In this document: positions 33,127-42,193 of the stretch, piece after piece
Layout of the letters: each line of letters starts with the position of its first letter
How positions within the stretch are numbered: position 1 is the first letter of the stretch
Origin: CBDIHP01 sp965279195
GTDB lineage: Bacteria; Planctomycetota; Planctomycetia; Isosphaerales; Isosphaeraceae
Length of the DNA stretch: 64,000 nt
Direction: 5' to 3'
NCBI GenBank assembly: GCA_965279195.1
Contig: CBDIHP010000034.1
Span: 1 to 64,000 of the forward strand
Position numbers and translations under genes: made by a program
The notes under the pieces: model-generated
What the model saw: only the letters and a program-made list of their open reading frames with translations
Told to the model about the DNA's origin: nothing
Database searches by the model: none

Positions 33127-34194
33127 TCAAAGAATGAGCATGGCGTCGCCGTAACTATAGAAGCGATAGCCCTCGCGAACAGCCACTTTGTACGCCTCGA
33201 GCGCGAAATCTTGCCCGGCGATCGACGCCACCAGCACGAGGAGGCTGCTGCGCGGCAGGTGGAAGTTCGTGACCAGGGCGTCGAGCCCCCGGAAGACGTG
33301 CCCCGGCCTGAGATAAAGCGCGGTGTCGCCCGAGAACGGCCGGATCGTCCCCGACAGGGCCGCCGTCTCCAGCGTCCTGGCCGACGTCGTGCCCACCGCC
33401 ACGATCCGCCCTCCGGACGCCCTCACGCGGTTCAACGCCTCGGCCGTCTCCGATGTCAGCTCGGCCGACTCCGCGTGCAGGACGTGGTCCTCGATCCGCT
33501 CGGCCTCGATCGGCCGGAAGGTCCCGATGCCGACGTGCAGGGTCAGCTCCTGCGAGGCGACCCCCCTCGCGGCGAGCCGCTCGAACAGCTCGGGCGTGAA
33601 GTGCAGCCCCGCCGTCGGCGCGGCGGCCGAGCCGGCGTGGCGCGAGTAGACCGTCTGATACCGCTGGCGGTCGCCGGGGCCCTCGACCCCCTTGCGGATG
33701 TAAGGGGGCAGGGGGACCGTCCCGTGCCGCTCCAGAAGGGCCTCGGCCGACTCCTCGGGGCCATCCGGACGGACCCGCCATCGGCCCTCGCCCTGGCGTT
33801 CTTCGAGAATGAGCCTCAGCCCTTGGCCGACGATCACCGCCTCGCCCGCGTCCGGCCGCCCCCGGGTCTTGGCGAGGATTTCCCAGCCGCCCGAGGGCAA
33901 GGCCTTGAGGAACAGCCCTTCCCACTTGCCGCCGGTCGCCTCGCGGTGCCCGACCAGTCGCGCGGGGATGACCCGGGTGTTGTTGCGGACGAGGACGTCG
34001 CCGGGATTCAGCAAGTCGGGCAGTTCGGCGAAGATGCGGTGCTCGATCGCCCGGGTTTCGCGCCTGAGGACCATCAGCCGGGCCCGGTCGCGGGGCTCGA
34101 CGGCGTGCTGGGCGATGAGTTCCGGGGGGAGGTCGAAGTCGAAGGCCGAGGTATCCAAACATCGCTCCTGCTGCGTGACCCCGACACCCCGCAT
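33127..34194 (-). CDS. queA: S-adenosylmethionine:tRNA ribosyltransferase-isomerase QueA
   Basis: A 355-residue enzyme of queuosine biosynthesis that transfers the ribosyl moiety of SAM to preQ1 in tRNA to form epoxyqueuosine. Motifs: FDFDLPPELIAQHAVEPRDR, LLNPGDVLVRNNTRVIPARL, YQTVYSRHAGSAAAPTAGLH with FTPELFERL, LHVGIGTFRPIEAERIEDHV and DALVTNFHLPRSSLLVLVAS. The in-frame ATG at 34194 gives MRGVGVTQQERCLDTSAFDF. A better ribosome site, AGGAGCG, stands before an ATG at about 34164 that is one base out of frame across a TTT run; removing one T would give MLDTSAFDFDL, the usual QueA start. The downstream gene starts 16 bp after the stop. Confidence 0.94.
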   Translation of the reverse strand: MRGVGVTQQERCLDTSAFDFDLPPELIAQHAVEPRDRARLMVLRRETRAIEHRIFAELPDLLNPGDVLVRNNTRVIPARLVGHREATGGKWEGLFLKALPSGGWEILAKTRGRPDAGEAVIVGQGLRLILEERQGEGRWRVRPDGPEESAEALLERHGTVPLPPYIRKGVEGPGDRQRYQTVYSRHAGSAAAPTAGLHFTPELFERLAARGVASQELTLHVGIGTFRPIEAERIEDHVLHAESAELTSETAEALNRVRASGGRIVAVGTTSARTLETAALSGTIRPFSGDTALYLRPGHVFRGLDALVTNFHLPRSSLLVLVASIAGQDFALEAYKVAVREGYRFYSYGDAMLIL

Positions 34195-34305
34195 GGGAGG
34201 CTGGGCGTCGTTCTGGTATCTTCGGGGATACCCTGTCGGGTTTCCATGCGGATCCGACGATCGTGACCTGGAGTTGTCTCGGGCCCCCGCGCCGAGGACC
34301 GGACC

Positions 34306-34625
34306 ATGAGCCTCGCGACATCCGCCCCGCCGACCGACGGCCTCGACGCCGAGGAGGGCTACCGCGACGAGCTGATCCGGGGAGTCCTCGTCGTGTCGCC
34401 AGCACCGAGCCAGCGCGTGATGCGTACATGGGCCTGGACGTCCGCGAATACCGGGGACTCGATCGCGTCAAACGCACGATGACGGGCTTCGCGAAGCACG
34501 AAGCGGGCGTAAGTGAACGGATGCTTTCGGCGGCGGAGACGTACGCGACGGAACTGATGTCCAGCTTCGAACTCCCCCTGGGTCCCCTGTTTGGGGTGGT
34601 GGACGACCTCGTTTCGGAAGGGTGA
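34306..34625 (+). pseudogene. Uma2-family endonuclease pseudogene with internal deletion
   Basis: Frame 1 begins MSLATSAPPTDGLDAEEGYR and DELIRGVLVVSPAPS, the N-terminus of Uma2 (DUF820) proteins. It then jumps, in frame 3, to RDAYMGLDVREYRGLDRVKR and TMTGFAKHEAGV, ending with YATELMSSFELPLGPLF, the C-terminus of the same family. About 100 residues containing the PD-(D/E)XK-like core are missing, and the two parts are in different frames. The gene is therefore dead. Uma2 genes are found in many copies in planctomycete genomes. Confidence 0.75.
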
Positions 34626-34631
34626 GCGACG

Positions 34632-35807
34632 TTGCAGGGCCTCCGCGAGCGATTGGCGACAGCGAACCGGGGGCCGAGGCCCGAAACGCCGGTGCCGGTC
34701 TCGCTGGTGATCACCGAGCTGGACGTCGGCGGGGCCGAGAAAGCGCTGGTGTCCCTGGCGACCGGCCTGGACCGCTCGCGATGGGCCCCGACCGTGATCG
34801 CGCTCGGGCCCGAGGCACCCCTCGCGGCACCGTTGCGTGAGGCGGGGATCCCGGTCGAGTGCCTCGCCATCTCCGCGCGCAGCCCGATCCGGGCGATCCG
34901 CACGCTGGCGGACGCCCTGAGGCGGCGGCAACCGAAACTGATCCAGAGCTTCCTGTTCCACGCCAACGTCGCATCCAGGATCGCCGCGCACCTGGCCTTC
35001 CGACCGGTCGTCCCCTGGATCGTGGGCGGCCTCCGCGTCGCCGAGCGACGACCGTCCGGCCGCTGGCACCTGCGCCTCGACCGCTGGACCCATCGCCTCG
35101 CCTCCGGCTCGGTTTGCGTCTCCGAGGGGGTGAAGCGGTTCACCTCGGCGATCGGGGGCATCCCCGAGGATCGCCTCGTCGTCATCCCCAACGGCGTCGA
35201 TCCGACCCCCTTCGACCTCGCCGAGCCCTTGCCTCGCCCCGAACTCGGCTCCAGCGACTTCGAGACCCTCCTCCTCTTCATCGGCAGGCTCGACCCGCAG
35301 AAGGGGATCACGCACCTGCTCGACGCCGCCGAGGGACTCGCCGCGCGTCGGAACGACTGGCGACTCGTCCTGATCGGCGACGGCCCCTTGCGGCCCGAGA
35401 TCGAATCCCGCCTGGCCTCCAGCCCCGCATTGGCCCGGCACGTCGATCCCATCGGCCGCCGTGAGGACATCGCCGCCGCGCTCCGATGTGCCGATGCGTT
35501 CGTGCTCCCCTCGCTGTGGGAAGGGATGCCGAACGTCGTCCTCGAAGCGATGGCCGCCCGCCTGCCCGTGATCGCCACGCGCGTCGAGGGGAGCGAGAAC
35601 CTCGTCGTCCCCGGTTCCACCGGCTGGCTCGTCCCCCCCGCCGACGCCCACGCGCTGGCCGATGCGATGTGCGAGGCCATCCAGCGCCCCGACCTCCGCC
35701 GCTCCTACGGCGAGTCCGCCCGCGCGCGGATCGAGGCCGAATTCACCCCACGCCGGGTCGTCGAGGCCTACGACGAACTCTGGTCGAACCTCCTCGGAAT
35801 CTCGTGA
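34632..35807 (+). CDS. GT4-family glycosyltransferase
   Basis: A 391-residue cytosolic glycosyltransferase of the GT-B fold, GT4 family, using a nucleotide-sugar donor. The N-terminal acceptor-side phrase SLVITELDVGGAEKALVSLA is standard for the family; the C-terminal donor domain shows LLFIGRLDPQKGITHLLDAA, VLIGDGPLRPEIESRLA and the EX7E-type motif in VLPSLWEGMPNVVLEAMAAR. The start is TTG 34632 with GGAAGG 11 nt upstream. It stands alone, with no capsule or lipopolysaccharide cluster near it, so the glycan cannot be named. Confidence 0.92.
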   Translation: MQGLRERLATANRGPRPETPVPVSLVITELDVGGAEKALVSLATGLDRSRWAPTVIALGPEAPLAAPLREAGIPVECLAISARSPIRAIRTLADALRRRQPKLIQSFLFHANVASRIAAHLAFRPVVPWIVGGLRVAERRPSGRWHLRLDRWTHRLASGSVCVSEGVKRFTSAIGGIPEDRLVVIPNGVDPTPFDLAEPLPRPELGSSDFETLLLFIGRLDPQKGITHLLDAAEGLAARRNDWRLVLIGDGPLRPEIESRLASSPALARHVDPIGRREDIAAALRCADAFVLPSLWEGMPNVVLEAMAARLPVIATRVEGSENLVVPGSTGWLVPPADAHALADAMCEAIQRPDLRRSYGESARARIEAEFTPRRVVEAYDELWSNLLGIS

Positions 35808-35808
35808 C

Positions 35809-35952
35809 CCGGAGGGCGGAAGCTCGCTTCCGCACTGTTCTCGGGGGGCTTGCTCCGCGTGTCGGATCGAAGCGATCGCCCAGGAATCGAGGCGGTCTCT
35901 CGGGAGCAAGTTCCCGCCCAGCGATAGCGGAAGCAAGCTTCGGCACTCCAGG
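35809..35952. repeat. Intergenic inverted repeat, family B, diverged copy
   Basis: The left arm GGAGGGCGGAAGCTCGCTTC and the right arm GATAGCGGAAGCAAGCTTCG followed by GCACTCCAGG frame a centre of about 85 bp. It lies exactly between the GT4 gene and the convergent last gene of the phage-like block. Confidence 0.7.
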
Positions 35953-35957
35953 TGACC

Positions 35958-36311
35958 TTACCGCGCGTCCGATGGCCGCGCGGCGACGCACGCCAGGCAG
36001 TCGCGCAGGGACACCGCGCCGGCGGGATTCCCCATCCCCCGGCGACACTCCGAACGCTCCGCGCAGCCGCATCCCTGATCGGCCTGTTGGGCCCACGGCA
36101 GCACCCGGCCCCGTTCGGCGCACGACGACACGAGCCCGAGGGCCTCGGCCAGGTCGAGGCGACGGCCCTCGCAAGGCGCATCCTGTTGCGCCAGCAATCG
36201 TTGATAATCAGGTCGGCCCGACGCCAGCTCGCAGAGCCGTCCGACCCACTGACCCAGGCAAGGCTTCTCACGCCTCGGGCAGGTCGCGCAACGATCTCGT
36301 GCCGTGTTCAT
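35958..36311 (-). CDS. Small cysteine-rich protein, last gene of the phage-like block
   Basis: A 117-residue protein with 11 cysteines, including RCATCPRREKPCLGQ near the N-terminus and GCGCAERSEC and DCLACVA near the C-terminus. The spacing suggests metal binding or disulfides. Its ATG overlaps the stop of the preceding gene (ATGA), so it is translationally coupled to the phage-like operon although no phage function is recognised. No homologue family is known to me. Confidence 0.72.
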   Translation of the reverse strand: MNTARDRCATCPRREKPCLGQWVGRLCELASGRPDYQRLLAQQDAPCEGRRLDLAEALGLVSSCAERGRVLPWAQQADQGCGCAERSECRRGMGNPAGAVSLRDCLACVAARPSDAR

Positions 36312-37084
36312 TCGGTGATCACCACCTGGCAGCTCGGGTCGCTGCCGACGAAGGCCGAGCCCGAGGCCAGCAGCAGCGGCGAGCAACTGTTGCCCGTCGC
36401 GCCGATGGGCCAGCGATACAACTCGCTCTCGCGGAACGGCGAGCCGAAGACCGAATCGGCGTAGACCCGCGTCAGGCCGAACGCCGAGCCGTCGCAGTAG
36501 AAGTGATAGTAGAAGATGTCGCCCGTCGCCGGCTCGGCGAAGCCTTCGGTGCTCAGGAAGCACTGCGGCCCCAGGCCGAGCCCCGAGAGCCCCGCCGGCG
36601 TGTCGCCATACTGGAGCGTGGCGTCGAGGAACATGCCCGAGTTGCAGGTCGGGTCGAGCGACGTCATCGTCAGGGTTGCCGGGATCGGGGCGCACGAGCA
36701 ATCGGGCACCGACACCATCGGCCCGCCGAGGCCCGATCGCGTCCCGCGCGTGGCGACCCAGCGATGCCCCACGAACCGGCAGATCAGGTCGTCCCCCTCG
36801 TAGGCCCGCCCCGGCCCGAGAAGCAACACTCGCTCGCGTGAACTGTCATTCACGGAACGGATCGCCTCCCCCCCTTCGACCTCAACGCCCAGCAAATCCA
36901 CATGCCTGACCGAGTAAAAACGACCCGGCATGCTGGGCACCGTCGGGTCGGGGAAGACGCGGCCGAGGAAGGCCGGAAACGGCGAAAGGCCCGCGACGGC
37001 CGGTCGGGGCCGAAGCGGGCGGTTCATGGGCGAATCCGCTCGCGCGGACAATCTCTGGAGCGAAAGGATGATGTCATCCGTCAT
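36308..37084 (-). CDS. Phage-like structural protein of unknown function
   Basis: A 258-residue protein from ATG 37084, overlapping the upstream gene by 11 bp. It has RFYSVRHVDLLGVEVEGGEA, RFVGHRWVATRGTRSGLGGP, several cysteines (VPDCSCAPIP, DPTCNSGMF, GPQCF) and a C-terminal DPSCQVVITE. The composition (Gly, Ser, beta-prone) fits a particle surface or distal-tail protein. Similar Cys-containing distal proteins are seen in other planctomycete phage-like loci, but that is recollection, not shown here. Function unknown. Confidence 0.7.
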   Translation of the reverse strand: MTDDIILSLQRLSARADSPMNRPLRPRPAVAGLSPFPAFLGRVFPDPTVPSMPGRFYSVRHVDLLGVEVEGGEAIRSVNDSSRERVLLLGPGRAYEGDDLICRFVGHRWVATRGTRSGLGGPMVSVPDCSCAPIPATLTMTSLDPTCNSGMFLDATLQYGDTPAGLSGLGLGPQCFLSTEGFAEPATGDIFYYHFYCDGSAFGLTRVYADSVFGSPFRESELYRWPIGATGNSCSPLLLASGSAFVGSDPSCQVVITE

Positions 37085-37412
37085 GTCGGAACACCCAGCG
37101 GTTCTGGAGGAAGGTGACCAGCAGATATGTCCCCGGCGGGGGCACCGCGACGCCCAGGTTGAACGCGAGCAGCGTCCCCGTCGCCGGTTCGAGGCTCGCC
37201 GCGCCGCCTTCCACCTCCGCCCCGAGGATCGACGCCGGCTCGCAGGCGAAGAACCGCGAGGCGGCCGTGGGATAGGCGGTGAGGGTCTTCGTGCGGACGA
37301 GCAGCGTGGGCCCGCCGGGCGAGGGCTCGTCGGCCCGGCGCGATTCCTCAACCTCTTGATCGTCGATATGCAGGCGCAAGCGGCAGGCGATGACATCCGG
37401 CTCGTAGCTCAT
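37074..37412 (-). CDS. Phage-like protein of unknown function
   Basis: A 112-residue protein (MSYEPDVIACRLRLHIDDQE ... TYLLVTFLQNRWVFRHDG). Its start overlaps the end of the baseplate-like gene and its end overlaps the next gene, so it is part of the same tightly packed operon. It shares a phrase pattern with the following gene (GAEVEGGAASLEPATG here, GVEVEGGEAIRSVND there), which hints at a shared fold. It is probably a small tail- or baseplate-associated protein. Confidence 0.7.
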   Translation of the reverse strand: MSYEPDVIACRLRLHIDDQEVEESRRADEPSPGGPTLLVRTKTLTAYPTAASRFFACEPASILGAEVEGGAASLEPATGTLLAFNLGVAVPPPGTYLLVTFLQNRWVFRHDG

Positions 37413-39523
37413 CGGGATCGGCCTCGCTGGTCGGAGAGTTGCAGCCAGGTGCGCTGGGCGTCATCGAAGGTCCAGGTGCGGCCGACGATCGTGGGGAAGA
37501 CGTCGCCTTCCTCCTCCGGCGCACCGGCGTTGGTGCGGAGCGACAGGCCTCGGCCGCGGATCGCCCGGACCTTGTCGCCCACCCGGTAGGCCATCGTGAA
37601 CCGGGGGATCGTCGCCCGCCCGGCCACCGCGCCCGCCTCGCTCGCCAGGCGGATCGCGGCGGCCTCGGCGAATGCGTCGTCGGCGTCGTCTCGCGCGATT
37701 TTCGGCCGATTTCCTGGATTGAACTCGCTCCGGGGCGCGATGATGTGCCGGGCGTAGCGGTCACGCGCGTCGATCCGGCGGATCACCTCGAACGTCGTCG
37801 GGCTCGACGCCCGTCGGCCGGCGACGGCCTCGATGCCGCGATCCGACTCGACAACGCAGGTCAGCCGCAACGCGAACCGTCGACCTCCCGCGAGGGCCTG
37901 GTCCTCGACCCCCTTGACGATGCCCGAGGGGAAGGGGGCCCCGGCGACCGGCGACGCCTGGATGTTCCAGCCGTTCGGGTTCGGCACGGCGATCCAGATA
38001 CCCAGCCGGTCGCGCAAGAGTTCAAACCCGCCTTCAACCGTCTGCCAGGTGCCCGTGCCGTCCCAAAGGCCCGGCTGCGACCCCTGGTAATCGACCGAGA
38101 TGGCCAGCTTCGCGCGGAGCGGGATGCGGTTCGCGTCGAGCGTGAACAGTTCGCCGATCGGCGGCCGGCGGCGGAAGACGTAGTCGGGGTCGTTGGACGG
38201 TTCATCGTCGCGGAAGAGATCGCCGAGTCGCGTGGGAGTGTGAAGGAGCGAACTCGTGTTGAAATCCCAGTGCCCTTCGCCGGTCTCGTCGAGGACGTAG
38301 AGCCGGTAGAAGGCCGATTTCTCCCGCGCGAAGTCGTCGGAGTTGCGGTCGAACGCGCGGAGGGCGGCGGAATTGGCCGCGTCGGCCGCCGCGATGGGGA
38401 ACCCGGGGGCGAGCACGAACGACGCCTCGTAGCGCGTCGGTCGGCCGTGGACGGCGATCACGTTCGCGACCCCGCTGACGTCGCGCGCGACGTGGGCCTC
38501 GGCCAGGTTCGACTGCGACGGGTCGAGCTGCGAGCCCCTCGGCTGGAGCAGCAGCTCCTTGTACGAGCCGGGCGAACCATCCTGACGCCGGAACAGTTGC
38601 AGTTGCGTTTCCGGGTGGCCATCGGGCCGTGTGGCGAGCTGGAAACTCAGGCCGAAGCCGTGCGGTTCGAGGATCTCGGCGAGTGCGACCGGCCAGGGCT
38701 TGCCGGTGGCGGGGTAGTCGGCGACGAGCAGGGGCTCGCTCTCATAGGTGTCGGGATCGTCGGGAGAAAAATCCGCGCCGGGGCGGGGGATGCGGCTATC
38801 GAGCAGGGCGTCGATCAGGTCTCCGTCGGGGTTGCGGACGAACGTCTCGTCGGGGTTGTAGCCGTAGCAGAGGTAACGCGAGGCCATCGCGACCGTCCAG
38901 TGGCGCCGGACGTCGGGCTCGCGGACGACCAGGGGGTCGAGGAACGTCGGGTAGGTCCTCTCCGAAGGATCGACGGCATCGGCCCCTTCTGGCGAGGCGT
39001 TGGGGCGGCCGGCGGGGTTGAAGTGCGTGGGCAGGCTCGTGAAAACATCCTCGCCGGTCGAAGGGTCGTCGGCGTCGCGCATCAGGGCGCCGGCGATCGG
39101 CGCGTCCCACGCGCGGATGGCCACGCCGAACGCGAGGAAGGTGACGACCTCGCGGTCCGGGGCCAGATTCAGCTCGGGCACCTGGGCGAAGCCGTCGAAC
39201 AGGATTTCCTGAGAGCCATCGGCCAGGAAGGTGAGCGCGACGAGCCGCTCGTCGTTCTGCACCACGCCAGGCAGGTCGACGCCGACGCCGAGGGCGTCCT
39301 GGAATGAGGTGGGGCCGCTCTCGTCGTTGCGGTCGTCGAAGACGTAGCGGAACCGGGCGTGCCCGGGGAACGGCCCCTCGCGATGCTGGATCTCGACCAC
39401 GCGGACATTCGGCAGGAGTTCGAACGGCCGCGAAGCGCCCGGCCGGTAGCGGTAAACGCCGACCGTCGCCGCGGCCCGAGACCGCCCCACGCCCACGGAT
39501 TCGATCGACGCACTGGCAGGCAT
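37409..39523 (-). CDS. Large baseplate/tail-hub-like protein
   Basis: A 704-residue protein, the second largest in the block. The N-terminus is beta-rich with VEIQHREGPFPGHARFRYVF, LTFLADGSQEILFDGFAQVP and DREVVTFLAFGVAIRAWDAP, the style of hub proteins that begin with 'x-GFV-x-...' strands. A middle region GLSFQLATRPDGHPETQLQL and the phrase VANVIAVHGRPTRYEASFVL resemble the late-control / gpD-like hub segment where peptides wrap around 'NVV-V-G'. Position at the distal end of the tail genes agrees. The ATG at 39523 is used; the upstream open frame crosses other genes. The assignment is by pattern. Confidence 0.68.
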   Translation of the reverse strand: MPASASIESVGVGRSRAAATVGVYRYRPGASRPFELLPNVRVVEIQHREGPFPGHARFRYVFDDRNDESGPTSFQDALGVGVDLPGVVQNDERLVALTFLADGSQEILFDGFAQVPELNLAPDREVVTFLAFGVAIRAWDAPIAGALMRDADDPSTGEDVFTSLPTHFNPAGRPNASPEGADAVDPSERTYPTFLDPLVVREPDVRRHWTVAMASRYLCYGYNPDETFVRNPDGDLIDALLDSRIPRPGADFSPDDPDTYESEPLLVADYPATGKPWPVALAEILEPHGFGLSFQLATRPDGHPETQLQLFRRQDGSPGSYKELLLQPRGSQLDPSQSNLAEAHVARDVSGVANVIAVHGRPTRYEASFVLAPGFPIAAADAANSAALRAFDRNSDDFAREKSAFYRLYVLDETGEGHWDFNTSSLLHTPTRLGDLFRDDEPSNDPDYVFRRRPPIGELFTLDANRIPLRAKLAISVDYQGSQPGLWDGTGTWQTVEGGFELLRDRLGIWIAVPNPNGWNIQASPVAGAPFPSGIVKGVEDQALAGGRRFALRLTCVVESDRGIEAVAGRRASSPTTFEVIRRIDARDRYARHIIAPRSEFNPGNRPKIARDDADDAFAEAAAIRLASEAGAVAGRATIPRFTMAYRVGDKVRAIRGRGLSLRTNAGAPEEEGDVFPTIVGRTWTFDDAQRTWLQLSDQRGRSR

Positions 39524-39570
39524 GGAGACGTCTCCGATTAAACGATTAAGTCGAGCCGGATGGGTCGCGA

Positions 39571-40287
39571 TCAGGACGCCATCAGCCCGTGCCGCTTGAG
39601 GGCCGCCGTGAGGGCGTTCACCGTGGCCGCGAGGCTGGCGAAATTGTTGTTGAGCGTGGCCTGCGAGAAGGCCGAGCCGACGTCGGCGATCGTGCTCGAC
39701 GCCGTGCCCGCGCCCGACGACAGGCTCGCCACCGCGGACGCCTGGGTGGCGGGCGTGGCGTTGAAGAAGCCGATCGTCCGGGCCGTCGCGTTCAAGGCCA
39801 TCAGGGGAGTCGAGGTCGCCGGCGTGACGACGGTGAGCGAGCCCGACACCGTGCCGCCGGTCACGGGCAGGCAGGCGACGTCGTTGCCGGCGACCTGGCA
39901 CTGGATCCGACCATCGACGATCGAGGCGACGGAGCTGGCGTCGGTCGTCACCGTCGCGAGCCGGACATGCCCGCCGGCGGGGAAGCTCGCGCCCGAGGCG
40001 AGGGCCCCGGAAGAATTGATCCAGAGCTGCACCGTGCTCGATGCGGCGACGGTGAGGGCCGACGTGCCCGCGTAGGTGGCGAGGCTGCCGTCGGCCTTGA
40101 CATAGGTGCCGGCGGAGACCTTGACGCGGAGCGTGTTGCTCGGGCTCTCGGTCGCCGACACGCACAGGGCCCCGAGCGCCGTCGCTGCGTCGAGCTGGTC
40201 GGCGTTGGCGTTGAGCGGGGCGTCCCAGTTGCGGTCGGACGCGGCGGGCTTGCGGAGCCGGCAGTTGGCGGTATAGCTCGTCGACAT
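39571..40287 (-). CDS. Tail-fibre-like protein
   Basis: A 238-residue, Ala/Ser/Thr-rich protein. MSTSYTANCRLRKPAASDRN leads to WDAPLNANADQLDAATALGA, a phrase seen at the start of several phage tail-fibre proteins ('dw..plN.n.d.ld'). The middle is beta-rich (NTLRVKVSAGTYVKADGSLA) and the C-terminus helical (NNNFASLAATVNALTAALKR). These features fit a trimeric fibre or appendage. It lies between the baseplate-like gene and the FN3 protein. Confidence 0.75.
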   Translation of the reverse strand: MSTSYTANCRLRKPAASDRNWDAPLNANADQLDAATALGALCVSATESPSNTLRVKVSAGTYVKADGSLATYAGTSALTVAASSTVQLWINSSGALASGASFPAGGHVRLATVTTDASSVASIVDGRIQCQVAGNDVACLPVTGGTVSGSLTVVTPATSTPLMALNATARTIGFFNATPATQASAVASLSSGAGTASSTIADVGSAFSQATLNNNFASLAATVNALTAALKRHGLMAS

Positions 40288-40326
40288 GATCGCACCTGAA
40301 CAAGAGGAAATGCGAAGATCGCCCGA

Positions 40327-41043
40327 TCACGCCGATGGGCTCGCAGCCCACCGCAACGTGCCCGTCCGCGAGGCAGGGCCGTCGTACTCGAACCGGAGCC
40401 GGGAACCCCCGGCATCGGGCGAAGGCGGTCGCGGCGGAGAGGCCACGGTGACGGTCGCGGTGATCGGCGACGTGCCGGGGATCGCGCCCGAGCGGCCGTA
40501 GGGGACGACGGCGAAGGTCCAGGTGCCCGGCGGGAGCGGCGGGCTTTGCCACGCGTAGGAACTGGCCGCGCGGCCGAATCCGCCCGAGCCGAACCCGTCC
40601 TTGCCGAAGCCGTCGACGATAATCCCGAATGGATAGGCCGCGACCTGATCGACGGGATTGCCGTAATCGACCGCCGTGCCCGATGCGGGAGATCGGTAGA
40701 TCCGGAAGCCCTGGATGTCGTCGCCCCCGGTCGGATCGAGATAGGTGCCGCCTTGCCAGCGGAGCAGGGCGGAGTCGTTGCGGGTCGAGGACGCGGCGAG
40801 GGTGGCGGAGAAGTCCTGGGTGGACTCCGAGGGGAGGACAACGCCGATGTCCACCCACGTGTTCACCCCGGCACGCCCCGACGGGACCACGCAGCGCCTG
40901 GCGTTGCCGTGCCAGGCCAGGCGGCGGTCGACGTAGACCTGATAGAGTTCGCCCGCCGGCCCGACGGAATCCCACGAGATCAGCAGGTCGGGGCCGTCGG
41001 GGATGACTCGGGCGTTGCGGATGGTCGACTGCGAGAAACCCAT
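40327..41043 (-). CDS. Structural protein with fibronectin-type domains
   Basis: A 238-residue protein with two FN3-like segments: LLISWDSVGPAGELYQVYVD and a second with GFRIYRSPASGTAVDYGNPV followed by GTWTFAVVPYGRSG. The motif VDYGNPV recurs as VDYGTPV in the FN3 protein encoded at 49543-50103, so the two are probably paralogous modules. FN3 domains are common on phage tails and capsids, where they bind cell-surface carbohydrates. Confidence 0.75.
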   Translation of the reverse strand: MGFSQSTIRNARVIPDGPDLLISWDSVGPAGELYQVYVDRRLAWHGNARRCVVPSGRAGVNTWVDIGVVLPSESTQDFSATLAASSTRNDSALLRWQGGTYLDPTGGDDIQGFRIYRSPASGTAVDYGNPVDQVAAYPFGIIVDGFGKDGFGSGGFGRAASSYAWQSPPLPPGTWTFAVVPYGRSGAIPGTSPITATVTVASPPRPPSPDAGGSRLRFEYDGPASRTGTLRWAASPSA

Positions 41044-41064
41044 CAGCGTCCTCCGTGTTGTGGA

Positions 41065-41433
41065 TCAACTGAGGTGGAGGAAACGCGCGACATAGGGCCG
41101 GAAGAAGACGCCCGAGGGGGACTGCCGGACCCGCCCGAGGGGCAGGAATGCGAGCATGCGGACGTCGGGCCAGGTGTTGCCGATGTTGTCCACGAGGATG
41201 CGGGCCTGGCCGTCGTGGAACGACCGGAACAGGTTCTCGGCCAGGTTCAGCTCCAGGGCCGAGTTGCCGATGAGCAGTCCGCGTGCGAAGGTGACGCGGC
41301 CCCGCGCGCCGCCGTCGAGGCACTCCAACCCGTTCACGCCGAAGAACGCGTTGATCTGGGCCTCGCGGGGCGGCTGCGCCGTCGTCATGCTGAGGCTGGT
41401 GCCGAAGATCGAGGCGCCGCCGTACGATGCCAT
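41065..41433 (-). CDS. Phage-like protein, possible distal-tail component
   Basis: A 122-residue protein: MASYGGASIFGTSLSMTTAQ, then FFGVNGLECLDGGARGRVTF, RILVDNIGNTWPDVRMLAFL and a basic C-terminus. The arrangement (short N-terminus, glycine-rich turn, beta-strands) and its place between the putative tail genes and the fibre genes suggest a distal-tail or head-tail accessory protein. No family is recognised. Confidence 0.68.
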   Translation of the reverse strand: MASYGGASIFGTSLSMTTAQPPREAQINAFFGVNGLECLDGGARGRVTFARGLLIGNSALELNLAENLFRSFHDGQARILVDNIGNTWPDVRMLAFLPLGRVRQSPSGVFFRPYVARFLHLS

Positions 41434-41455
41434 GGGAAATCCTCGCTTGGTTCGG

Positions 41456-42193
41456 CTAGCGTGCCCAGCCCGGCCCCGAGGCCGGCAGGTAATTCACCGC
41501 TCGCTTCCGGGTCTCGGCCAGGATCTGTTCCAGCAACTCATTCGTGCGCGTCAGGTCCGTGGCGTTCGGCTCCGTCGGTGCCCCGCCCATCGGCGACGGG
41601 CCGCCTGGGCCGAACTCCGTCGATGGCGACGGGTTCGGCGCGGCCATCGGTATCGGCGAGGATTCCGCGATCCAGTCGAACGTCCTCGCCCGAGGCAGTG
41701 CGACCGTCGGGGCCGGTTCGGCGGACAATCGCGGGGGATTTGCCCGATCGTCCTGCGAAATCCGAGCATTGTCCTGACGGAGCACGGTCACGACCTGCGT
41801 GTTCACGGATGCGGGGGCATTGATGACAGGGGCCAGGCCGTCGGGCGTCGTCGTCCGGTTCGGCTGCACAATCGGCGCGACGGTGACATCCGGCGAGGTT
41901 CGCGACGGGTTCGCGATCATCGACACCTCTGACGCTACAGTGCCTCGGGTCTCGGACGTCGTGGTCGGGGGATCCGTCGCGATGGGAGGGGGGCCCGCCT
42001 GGGCGACGGGGGCCGCGTCGTCGTTGGCGACGTCGGTCCCGCCGTCGCCCGGCGGGGAAGGAAACTCCAGCGTCCGCCCGGATGGGGCCGTCGGGGCGGG
42101 ATCGGCTTGTGTTTTCAAGTGATGCGGCCCGGACGGGCCGAGTCGTTGTCGCCAGCGTTCCAGCCGGGTCAGGATCGGTCCGGGTTGCGTCAT
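41456..42193 (-). CDS. Pro/Ala/Thr-rich protein with C-terminal helix; candidate shortened tape measure
   Basis: A 245-residue protein whose first 200 residues are low-complexity (Pro, Ala, Thr, Asp) and whose end is a helix, DLTRTNELLEQILAETRKRA, followed by VNYLPASGPGWAR. It sits directly after the two small genes that occupy the place of tail-assembly chaperones, where a tape-measure gene would be expected. No long helical tape measure exists in the block. It may be a very short replacement or an unrelated linker protein. Confidence 0.6.
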   Translation of the reverse strand: MTQPGPILTRLERWRQRLGPSGPHHLKTQADPAPTAPSGRTLEFPSPPGDGGTDVANDDAAPVAQAGPPPIATDPPTTTSETRGTVASEVSMIANPSRTSPDVTVAPIVQPNRTTTPDGLAPVINAPASVNTQVVTVLRQDNARISQDDRANPPRLSAEPAPTVALPRARTFDWIAESSPIPMAAPNPSPSTEFGPGGPSPMGGAPTEPNATDLTRTNELLEQILAETRKRAVNYLPASGPGWAR

